Assembly (NCBI GenBank): GCA_003533545.1
Contig: DQEK01000271.1
Coordinates: forward strand, 6,455-12,970
Direction of reading: 5' to 3'
Source: Acidobacteriota bacterium
GTDB lineage: Bacteria > Acidobacteriota > Vicinamibacteria > Vicinamibacterales > UBA8438
Length of the DNA stretch: 6,516 nt
The translations under genes and the position numbers were made by a program. The notes below the pieces were generated by a model, which saw only the letters and a list, made by a program, of their open reading frames with translations, did no database searches and had not been told where the DNA came from. This document shows, piece after piece, positions 1-6,516 of the stretch (within the stretch, counting starts at the first letter, position 1; each line of letters starts with the position of its first letter).

Positions 1-2
1 TA

Positions 3-695
3 GCCGGGCTCTCCTTGGCGGGATGGAATGAGCTCGGCCTACTTGCCCTGGGCGGCGTCGTAATGACCGCATCTCGCCTTCGGCAACGGGACATCATCAC
101 CGGTGCCATAGCGACTATCGCGGGCAGCGCGGCCGCCTTCGCTCAGACAGTAGTGACCGCCAACGTGCCCGTGACCTTAACTCGGCTGACCCTGTTCTTC
201 CTGAAAGTCGGCTCGGTACTCTTCGGCAGCGGATACGTGCTGCTGGCATTTCTACGAGCCGACCTAATCGACCGGTGGGCGTGGTTGACCGAACAGCAGC
301 TCATCGACGCTGTCACGATAGGCCAAGTCACTCCGGGACCAGTCTTCACCACCGCCACCTTCATCGGTTACCTAGTCGCAGGCTGGGCGGGGGCGGCCCT
401 AGCCACAATTGGTATTTTTGCGCCGGGATTCTTCTTTGTGGCTATGTCGCGTCCAGTTATTCCCAGACTGAGAGACTCGGCCATCACGAGCGCTCTGCTC
501 GACGGCTTGGTGGTCGCCTCACTCGGACTAATGGCGGCGGTCACATGGCACTTGGGTCGGTCTGCAATCATAGATATTCCTACCACTGGGCTCGCGGCGG
601 CGGCGCTTGTCCTCCTGAACACCATCCGGCCTAACTCGACGTGGCTAGTGGTCGGTGGTGCGGTTGCGGGTTGGTTGCTTCAGCGCGGAGCTTAA
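3..695 (+). CDS. chrA: Chromate transporter ChrA, C-terminal half (5' end outside window)
   Basis: This is an inner-membrane transporter of the CHR (chromate ion transporter) family, which in characterised members exports chromate. About 230 residues are visible. The frame is open to the left edge with no stop, so the true start lies upstream; the TTG at 15 is only an internal codon. Full two-domain members have roughly 380-450 residues, so this is the second CHR domain plus the link before it. Family hallmarks are FGSGYVLLAFLRADL (about 222-266), the WLTEQQLIDA segment, and GQVTPGPVFTTATFIGYL (from 321). Several hydrophobic helices follow, including a GIFAPGFFFVA stretch near 411-443. The protein ends normally with TAA. 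No neighbouring chrB regulator is visible, and chromate itself is not proven as the substrate. Family assignment is firm. Confidence 0.93.
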   Translation, partial: AGLSLAGWNELGLLALGGVVMTASRLRQRDIITGAIATIAGSAAAFAQTVVTANVPVTLTRLTLFFLKVGSVLFGSGYVLLAFLRADLIDRWAWLTEQQLIDAVTIGQVTPGPVFTTATFIGYLVAGWAGAALATIGIFAPGFFFVAMSRPVIPRLRDSAITSALLDGLVVASLGLMAAVTWHLGRSAIIDIPTTGLAAAALVLLNTIRPNSTWLVVGGAVAGWLLQRGA

Positions 696-711
696 CGCTT
701 GCAAACATCCT

Positions 712-726
712 GTCTGGTCGCCGGAC
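712..726 (+). other. Short hairpin downstream of chrA
   Basis: GTCTGG (712-717) can pair with CCGGAC (721-726), with one G-U wobble, around a TCG loop. It lies 17 bp after the chrA stop. No T run follows, so it is not a textbook intrinsic terminator. It might be a 3'-end stabilising or Rho-related structure, or chance. Confidence 0.2.
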
Positions 727-758
727 GCTCTCGTAAAGTGTCACACCGAGCAACGCGA

Positions 759-846
759 TACCCCACTCCACATTGCGGAAAAGCAGTCCATATGGGCGAT
801 CGAGAGGACGCGATGACAGCATGGTAGGATGCGAAGGAGTGGGGTA
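759..846. repeat. 11-bp perfect inverted repeat enclosing possible smaller hairpins
   Basis: TACCCCACTCC (759-769) is matched exactly by its reverse complement GGAGTGGGGTA (836-846), separated by 66 bp. Inside are further short pairings on the plus strand: ATTGC (772-776) with GCAGT (783-787) around a GGAAAA loop, and GCAT (819-822) with ATGC (829-832) around GGTAGG. GTCC (786-789) with GGAC (806-809) is an alternative pairing that overlaps the first. If transcribed, the region could fold as a multi-branched domain ending about 55 nt before the gluconolactonase start codon. I do not recognise it as a known riboswitch or small RNA class. It could also be a binding-site pair or chance. Confidence 0.4.
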
Positions 847-901
847 AGGCGCCATAGGCTCGACGTCTGGCGGCTGGCACCACGGGGCCCTTCCCAAAGG
901 C

Positions 902-1777
902 ATGACGACACAAACCGCGCTCACCGCATCAACCCTACTCATTTTGGCGTCCTCCATCTCCGCACAGGAGAGCCAACTCGTTGTGCCCGGAGCCAAAGTG
1001 CAGCGGGTGGCAACCGGTTTCGGCTTCCTTGAGGGTCCCGCGGCCGATGTCGACGGGGCGCTGTATTTCAGCGACATCGTCAATGAGCGTGTTCACCGTT
1101 GGTCGCCCGAGACGGGTATTACCACCTTCCGCGAAGAAACCGGGCGCGCTAACGGACTTCGCATCGACCTCGACGGCAGCTTGTTGATCTGTGAAATGGC
1201 CAACCGGCGCTTAACCGCGATTGACCCGGAAGGGCGTCTCACCGTCCTTGCCGACCGTTACGAAGGAGAGCGCTTTAACGGCCCCAACGACCTATGGGTG
1301 GACCCTAGAGGAGGCATTTACTTTAGCGACCCCCACTACGGCGCGGCCGAAACTAGAGAAATCAGTGGCAACCACGTGTACTACCTCTCCCCAGACCGAG
1401 AGACTCTGGTACGTGTGACCGATGACCTGGTGCAGCCCAACGGCATCATTGGCACACCGGATGGTTCGCGCCTTTACATCGCAGATCAGGGCGCGGGCCA
1501 GCTCTGGGCCTATCGTCCAGACCCAGACGGCGGGTTGAGTGACAAACGGCTCTTCGCTTCGCAGGGAGCCGATGGCATGACCATGGATGACCGCGGCAAC
1601 GTGTATCTGACCGGACAGGACATCACTATCCTTGACCCAGCGGGAAACCCGATTGCCTCGATCGGCGTTCCGGAGCCCCCGGCAAACGTCACTTTCGGTG
1701 GTCCCAACGGCACGACACTCTTCATTACCGCTCGTACATCACTTTACCGGGTCGAGATGCAGGTCACCGGTCAGTAG
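902..1777 (+). CDS. Exported SMP-30/gluconolactonase/LRE family protein
   Basis: A 291-residue six-bladed beta-propeller of the SMP-30/gluconolactonase/LRE family, which contains calcium-dependent lactone hydrolases. The probable metal ligands are present by family alignment: E44 in FLEGP, N180 in QPNGI and D224 in ADGM. The substrate-side motif RFNGPND (124-130) is also kept. Blade-like repeats of the type DG.LYFSD, RGGIYFSDP, GSRLYIAD and RGNVYLTG run through the chain. The first ~22 residues are hydrophobic and end in SISAQE, consistent with a Sec signal peptide cleaved near A21 or Q22, though the n-region lacks a positive charge. The ATG at 902 is the only common start after the in-frame stop at 845-847. 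AAAGG sits just 1 nt upstream, too close for a good ribosome site. The true lactone substrate cannot be read from sequence. It appears to be a single-gene unit. Confidence 0.9.
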   Translation: MTTQTALTASTLLILASSISAQESQLVVPGAKVQRVATGFGFLEGPAADVDGALYFSDIVNERVHRWSPETGITTFREETGRANGLRIDLDGSLLICEMANRRLTAIDPEGRLTVLADRYEGERFNGPNDLWVDPRGGIYFSDPHYGAAETREISGNHVYYLSPDRETLVRVTDDLVQPNGIIGTPDGSRLYIADQGAGQLWAYRPDPDGGLSDKRLFASQGADGMTMDDRGNVYLTGQDITILDPAGNPIASIGVPEPPANVTFGGPNGTTLFITARTSLYRVEMQVTGQ

Positions 1778-1920
1778 CTTACGCCAGACCACAAAAGCCT
1801 TCGTTCGCACTTCCCAGACGGGTCAGGAACTCCGAAATAGGTGGCGGCGGAGGGGGGCACGGCACTAGAATCGTGCGGTTGAACCGTCGCTTGTTGTCGA
1901 CGACCAGCAAAAGCCGCGCG

Positions 1921-2094
1921 ATGGGTAACAAGGTCTGCGTGCAGTGTCGCGCACAGCCGGTCGCCCCAGAGTGGCGGCCGTTTTGTTCCGAGGAGTGCAA
2001 GCTGCTCGACCTACGGAACTGGGTCGACGGCCGGTACCGGGTAGCTGGGGAGAAGACGACCGCGCTGGAGGACGACACAGACGAGCACCACTAA
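1921..2094 (+). CDS. yacG: YacG-type zinc-binding protein (DNA gyrase inhibitor family)
   Basis: A 57-residue protein of the YacG/DUF329 family. It carries the four-cysteine zinc site C6-x2-C9 and C22-x3-C26, and the family core WRPFCSEECKLLDL followed by NWVDGRYRV. The C-terminal tail is acidic (EDDTDEHH), as is common in the family. E. coli YacG (65 residues) binds GyrB and inhibits gyrase; that activity is inferred here only from family membership. I chose ATG 1921 because it leaves five residues before the first cysteine, as in typical members. A longer reading from GTG 1873 would add 16 basic residues (MRLNRRLLSTTSKSRA) and is possible. Neither start has a well-placed Shine-Dalgarno sequence. 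The gene ends 57 bp before the citrate synthase start on the same strand, with no terminator between them. Confidence 0.82.
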   Translation: MGNKVCVQCRAQPVAPEWRPFCSEECKLLDLRNWVDGRYRVAGEKTTALEDDTDEHH

Positions 2095-2151
2095 ACGCGC
2101 GCAACCGAACCGCACCGGATTTTTGACTTCTCAGAACTTCCGCGAACAAAC

Positions 2152-3435
<1,284 letters not shown>

Positions 3436-3448
3436 CGTAATCAGAGCC

Positions 3449-3467
3449 GGTGGTGCACGTTACTACC
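3449..3467. terminator. Weak hairpin at the convergent gltA / phosphatase junction
   Basis: GGTGGT (3449-3454) can pair with ACTACC (3462-3467), with one G-U pair, around a 7-nt loop, in the 27-bp gap between the two convergent genes. The right arm overlaps the stop codon of the phosphatase gene. There is no T tract on either strand, so a terminator role is only suggested by position. Confidence 0.2.
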
Positions 3468-5082
3468 CAGTCGATTCGCCACGGTAACTCACGACCAACA
3501 CCGTTACGTCGTCGTTCTGTACAGCACCAGCGGTAAATGATTTCACACTAGAGAATAGGTGCTGGAGTTGCGCCGCTGCGGTTGTGTCGGACGCGCTTTC
3601 GATGCTATCGAGAATGCGCTCGTCTTCAAACTCCTCCTCGTCGGCATTGAGGGCCTCGGATACACCGTCCGAGAAGATCACAAGGAAATCTCCAGGCTCC
3701 ATCGTGAGAGACTCTTCCTCGTACTGAGCACCGGGAAACATCCCTACCGGCATACCGCCTGTCTCGAGCCGACGCGTTCCATTTTTTCCGACAAGAAACG
3801 GGGGATTATGACCGCCATTACAACAAATCAAATGTCCCTGAGGATCGAGTAAACCGTAGAACATTGTCGCGTACTTGCCGTCGGCGTCGCGGGTGGCGAT
3901 TGCGTCGTTCAGGTTAGCGAGGGCAGCCGCTGGACCCTGATCAGAATTCGTCTGAGCCCCCAAGTGCCCCTGAGCTAACGCCGCCATCAGGGCGGCTGCC
4001 GGGCCCTTCCCAGACACGTCACCGAGCGCGAAGCCAAACCGACCGTCAGGTAGATCGACAAATTCAAAAAAGTCTCCACCGATCGAACGGCAAGCAATCA
4101 TCTCTGCCGCCAAATCAAAAAATTTTCCCGCTCGACTGCGGGTCGGCATCAACGACTGCTGGATCTGTGCGGCCGTGGCCATCTCTTGATCAAGCTTGGC
4201 TTTTTCTATGGCTGACTTGTACAACTGAGCATTATCGATAGCCACGGCCGCCTCGGCGGCCAACGTCTCCATTGTCGAGCGGGTCGCCGAAGACATCAGT
4301 GTTCCCTTTTCGCGACTATCAAGATAGAACACGCCGACACGCCTCTGCTCGGATTGACCGCTCTCCGAGGACTCGAGAAAACGCGTCAGTTGCAGCGGCA
4401 TGCATAGTACATTTCGAATTCCTAGTGCCACAGTCCCTTCATGTTGGCCAGCGAGGTCCCCTTCAAGCAGGTCCGCTTCAATACGCGGTCGCCCTGTTCG
4501 GAACACTTCTTTCGGAATCTTGAGACTCGTCTTAAACCCACCGCCAGGCAGTGTGGTCTGCTTCCGGGACCGACCCAACTTAAACTCAAGTTCACCGGCA
4601 TCATCAGCCAACATGACAAAACCACGTTCGGCCCCGCCGACAGAGATCGCTGAGTCCAGAACGAGCGCGAGAACATCGTCAAGCACCTTACCCGAACTCA
4701 AGGCCCGGAGCCCTTCCAATAGGACCGCCACCTGGTGCATTTCACCAACTGCAGCTATCTTTCGACTGTCCTCAGCTGGAGCGTCCGAGAGAAGAAACAC
4801 CAGCTCGGCACCAGAGGCTCGTCCCAGTTTTATTTGGTCCCCGTGCTGGAGACCAGTCTTCTCGACTTCTTTTCCGTTAACAAACGTCCCATAGCGCGAG
4901 CCCCGATCGCGAATTTCGAAACTGTCACCCGTCTTAACAATTTCAGCGTGGTCCCTGGAAACCTCCCCATTCGTCAGGTGCAAGTCACTAGTAACCCGTC
5001 GACCGATAACGAATGGAACATTCTCCACTTCGATCGTGCGCTGACCGAGTTCGTCACTGACTTCAAGTCGAGGCTTGGGCAT
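3463..5082 (-). CDS. FHA-GAF-SpoIIE/PP2C serine/threonine phosphatase (RsbU-like)
   Basis: A 539-residue cytoplasmic signalling protein with three modules. Residues ~1-100 form an FHA domain that reads phosphothreonine, with GRR (R28), the S42-R43-D-H45 loop and N69 in FVNG. Residues ~120-285 form a GAF sensor (GAERGFVMLADD, NVLCMPL, GVFYLDSRE, AAEAAVAIDNAQLY). A helical linker (285-313, ending QIQQSLMP) leads to a PP2C/SpoIIE phosphatase at ~320-535. Predicted metal-binding aspartates are present: D337 (GGDFFE), D355 (GDVSGKG), D472 (FSDGVSEA) and D525 (NDDVTVLVV), so it should be active. RsbU-type relatives dephosphorylate anti-anti-sigma (STAS) proteins, but no STAS or anti-sigma kinase lies in the window. 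The ATG start gives a complete FHA domain; its upstream ribosome site is poor. A zinc-ribbon microprotein gene ends 73 bp upstream on the same strand. Confidence 0.92.
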   Translation of the reverse strand: MPKPRLEVSDELGQRTIEVENVPFVIGRRVTSDLHLTNGEVSRDHAEIVKTGDSFEIRDRGSRYGTFVNGKEVEKTGLQHGDQIKLGRASGAELVFLLSDAPAEDSRKIAAVGEMHQVAVLLEGLRALSSGKVLDDVLALVLDSAISVGGAERGFVMLADDAGELEFKLGRSRKQTTLPGGGFKTSLKIPKEVFRTGRPRIEADLLEGDLAGQHEGTVALGIRNVLCMPLQLTRFLESSESGQSEQRRVGVFYLDSREKGTLMSSATRSTMETLAAEAAVAIDNAQLYKSAIEKAKLDQEMATAAQIQQSLMPTRSRAGKFFDLAAEMIACRSIGGDFFEFVDLPDGRFGFALGDVSGKGPAAALMAALAQGHLGAQTNSDQGPAAALANLNDAIATRDADGKYATMFYGLLDPQGHLICCNGGHNPPFLVGKNGTRRLETGGMPVGMFPGAQYEEESLTMEPGDFLVIFSDGVSEALNADEEEFEDERILDSIESASDTTAAAQLQHLFSSVKSFTAGAVQNDDVTVLVVSYRGESTG

Positions 5083-5155
5083 AGCGATATCTGGTCCAGC
5101 AAGGCGTCCGCGTTGAGATTATGCGCACGATCATATCCAAAGCCGCCAGGTTACA

Positions 5156-5335
5156 CTAGCGCCGACGACTCAGCCAGATCCGTGCGAACTGCACACGGAG
5201 GAAGACTATCCACCTCCATATCAACGGCCGCTTCGCTGAAACCGGTTCACGACGCCGATGAGTGCTGGCTGCCCCACACCGGAAACAAATCAGCGTGTTC
5301 TCGGCAATGTCCGTCTGGCAGTTAGAGCACCGCAT
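5156..5335 (-). CDS. Zinc-ribbon microprotein (59 residues)
   Basis: A 59-codon ORF starting ATG at 5335 and ending TAG at 5156-5158. The N-terminus is a compact zinc ribbon: C3-x2-C6 (MRCSNC), about ten residues, then C17-x2-C20 (LICFRCG). This pattern is typical of small zinc-ribbon proteins found beside signalling and membrane genes in environmental bacteria. An AGGAA at 5341-5345 lies about 5 nt from the ATG, the best ribosome site in the window, which strongly supports the start. The C-terminal part (residues ~27-59) is arginine-rich with a Trp/Ile/Leu/Val-rich stretch around 38-55. It is not a clean membrane helix and its coding quality looks lower than that of the ribbon. Another frame is open across the same stretch, so a frame disruption is possible. 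The role is unknown. Its position between the TPR gene and the FHA-phosphatase gene suggests co-transcription. Confidence 0.62.
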   Translation of the reverse strand: MRCSNCQTDIAENTLICFRCGAASTHRRREPVSAKRPLIWRWIVFLRVQFARIWLSRRR

Positions 5336-5340
5336 CGCAC

Positions 5341-5345
5341 TTCCT
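5341..5345 (-). promoter_or_regulatory. Ribosome binding site of the zinc-ribbon gene
   Basis: On the minus strand AGGAA precedes the ATG at 5335 by 5 nt (AGGAAGTGCGATG). It is the only strong, well-spaced Shine-Dalgarno sequence in the window and it decides the start of this short gene. Confidence 0.6.
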
Positions 5346-5412
5346 GGTTGTTGCTAATTCGAGGCACGTCCACTCTGGCGGGACGGGCGCGTGAGCCTGA
5401 CAAATCGACCAA

Positions 5413-5595
5413 CTACCGCGCCAGAAACATCCGTAGCCGCCTCTCCTCGGTGTAGCGCCGGAAAGGAACAGAGAGCCACTCAAGTCGGTCGACCAACCGA
5501 GTTGAGTCCGCCAAGTCAGTATTCGTCGTGAGCGCGCGCGGCGACTGTCCAGCCAGAAACAGGTCAGCCACGGAACCCGTGAACGCGACAATCAC
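5413..5595 (-). CDS. Possible small hypothetical protein (60 residues)
   Basis: An ORF opening with GTG at 5595 and ending TAG at 5413-5415, in the 299-bp interval between the TPR gene and the zinc-ribbon gene. The product starts MIVAFTGSVADLFLAG and ends with a charged segment (LVDRLEWLSVPFRRYTEE, then a short basic tail). I do not recognise a family. In favour: third codon positions are about 70 % G/C, the amino-acid mix is plausible, GGAG lies 11 nt upstream of the GTG, and it sits on the same strand between genes 39 bp and 77 bp away. Against: it is short, the start is rare, the spacing of GGAG is long, and another minus-strand frame (5322-5591) is open over the same interval. It could be a real orphan gene, a decayed remnant, or chance. 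Confidence 0.33.
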   Translation of the reverse strand: MIVAFTGSVADLFLAGQSPRALTTNTDLADSTRLVDRLEWLSVPFRRYTEERRLRMFLAR

Positions 5596-5634
5596 TGAAG
5601 TTTCAGCTCCAATCGGCTAGACCGCCGCGGCGAG

Positions 5635-6516
5635 TCACCCGCCGGCCTCCACGATCTGAAGTAATAGTTCCAATGCACGCTCGTAGGCGGGCGCGATCTC
5701 GAGCGCGTTTATTACTTCGCGTTTCGCGTCGTCGACTCGTTCATCAGAAAGATAGGTTTCGGCGAGGTCAACATGCGTAGCGACCCGGTCGATCGGTCCG
5801 ATCGCCAAACTGACTTCGAATTCGCGAGCGGCCGTGCCGTAATCATCACGGGCCTTCGCCAGCTGGCCAAGGGCCTGATGCGGTATCGAGTCAAACGGGT
5901 CAATCTCGACGATGAGCTCATAGGCGCGCCTCCTCCGGCGTTCGTCGCCAAACTCCTCCGCCAGCGAAGCCAGACGTCGAGCCGACTCAATATCGCGATG
6001 GTCGTACTCCAAATGCGTCTCAAGATAATCCATCGCTAATCTTGAATTCCCTTGTTCGACCGCAATCTCAGCCAGCGGCACCCTAGGACTACTAGCCCCC
6101 GTCGCCGCCGGAGCTAGCTCGACTGCCACCTCGAAAGCGCGCGCGGCCGCCTCAATTTCTCTATCCGCCTGCAGCGCTCGACCAAGTGCCATCTGAACCG
6201 GAAAGCTTCCTGGATGCTCTTCACCCAAGGAGCGCAGCATCGCAAGCCGGTCCTCTGGCTCCGCCGCGGACACCTCTTCCTCGGGCCCGAGCATCGCGCG
6301 ACGAAGGTCACCAAACCGTGCCTCGACTGCCACATCGAACGAAGCTTGCAAGACGTCGAAGTTGAGTCCGGACTGCGCCAACGCCTCCTCCGTGTCAAGA
6401 CCGTCGCCGTACGCGCGCAACAAATCACCAATGGTTCCTTCACCGTAATGAGCAACGATGTGCTCAACAAGAACCGAGGCTTGAAAGTAGGCCATCGAGA
6501 TGGTCTCAGGCCGAGA
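5635..6516 (-). CDS. TPR protein with peptidase-MA-like tail (N-terminal part outside window)
   Basis: About 293 residues are visible and the frame stays open to the right edge, so the start lies beyond the window; the ATG at 6495 is probably internal. The first part, MAYFQASVLVEHIVAHYG followed by LLRAYGDGLDTEEAL and LQASFDVAVEARFG, resembles the region after the active site in peptidase-MA-like gluzincin domains. The HExxH zinc motif itself would lie outside the window. After an acidic linker come about five tetratricopeptide-like helical pairs at ~97-130, 137-168, 171-203, 205-236 and 239-272 (numbered from the 6495 ATG), with typical patterns such as ALGRALQADREIEAAARAFE and DLAETYLSDERVDDAKRE. 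TPRs mediate protein-protein contacts. Proteins of this build are often exported, but no signal peptide can be checked here. The stop TGA is at 5635-5637. Metallopeptidase activity is an inference from family resemblance. Confidence 0.78.
   Translation of the reverse strand, partial: SRPETISMAYFQASVLVEHIVAHYGEGTIGDLLRAYGDGLDTEEALAQSGLNFDVLQASFDVAVEARFGDLRRAMLGPEEEVSAAEPEDRLAMLRSLGEEHPGSFPVQMALGRALQADREIEAAARAFEVAVELAPAATGASSPRVPLAEIAVEQGNSRLAMDYLETHLEYDHRDIESARRLASLAEEFGDERRRRRAYELIVEIDPFDSIPHQALGQLAKARDDYGTAAREFEVSLAIGPIDRVATHVDLAETYLSDERVDDAKREVINALEIAPAYERALELLLQIVEAGG

Noticed and set aside
771..796. Resemblance of the GCGGAAAAGCAG stretch to the SRP RNA apical domain
   Set aside because: The paired GGUCAGG side of the SRP motif is missing, so this is not a 4.5S RNA.
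631..1083. Minus-strand ORF of 150 codons across the chrA/gluconolactonase spacer, including a protein-like stretch from an ATG at 822
   Set aside because: It overlaps the 3' end of chrA and the signal-peptide region of the gluconolactonase gene, shows no known family, and the inverted repeat in the spacer accounts for some of its content. Most likely a shadow frame.
1876..1886. Palindrome CGGTTGAACCG upstream of the yacG ATG
   Set aside because: Only 5-bp arms with a 1-nt centre; too short to call an operator without other copies, and it may lie inside the longer yacG reading.
5115..5125. CATAAT on the minus strand before the phosphatase gene as a possible -10 box
   Set aside because: No -35-like hexamer at 15-18 bp upstream; not enough to call a promoter.
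4735..5325. Plus-strand ORF of 196 codons antisense to the phosphatase 5' end and zinc-ribbon gene
   Set aside because: It covers the FHA domain and zinc-ribbon genes in antisense, and its product has no recognisable motif.
5322..5591. 89-codon minus-strand ORF overlapping the 60-codon candidate
   Set aside because: Trp/Arg/Ser-rich product typical of an off-frame translation, ending inside the zinc-ribbon start region.

Overview
The window looks like ordinary chromosomal DNA from a moderately GC-rich (mid-to-high fifties percent, judged by eye) Gram-negative-type bacterium. A secreted SMP-30/gluconolactonase-type protein, an FHA-GAF-SpoIIE phosphatase, a small zinc-ribbon protein and a TPR protein with a peptidase-MA-like tail together suggest Acidobacteriota or a similar environmental lineage. 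That placement is an inference from gene style, not from a marker gene. There is no tRNA, rRNA, CRISPR array, insertion sequence or phage gene, and most starts lack a clear Shine-Dalgarno sequence.

The left half (3-3435) is read on the plus strand. It holds the 3' part of a chromate transporter (chrA, cut by the window edge), a 206-bp spacer with an 11-bp inverted repeat, an exported SMP-30/gluconolactonase/LRE family protein, a very small YacG-type zinc protein, and a complete citrate synthase (gltA-like). yacG and gltA are 57 bp apart with no visible terminator between them, so they may be co-transcribed. chrA and the gluconolactonase gene look like independent units.

The right half (3463-6516) is read on the minus strand and converges on gltA with a gap of only 27 bp. 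In order of transcription it holds a TPR protein whose N-terminal part lies beyond the window edge, a doubtful 60-codon ORF, a 59-codon zinc-ribbon microprotein with the best ribosome binding site in the window, and a complete FHA-GAF-SpoIIE/PP2C serine/threonine phosphatase. These could form one signalling-related transcription unit, but no STAS antagonist, anti-sigma kinase or Ser/Thr kinase partner is visible.

I found no clearly new system. The items most worth a second look are the structured spacer upstream of the gluconolactonase gene, the zinc-ribbon microprotein with a possible frame break, and the gene neighbourhood of the FHA-phosphatase.
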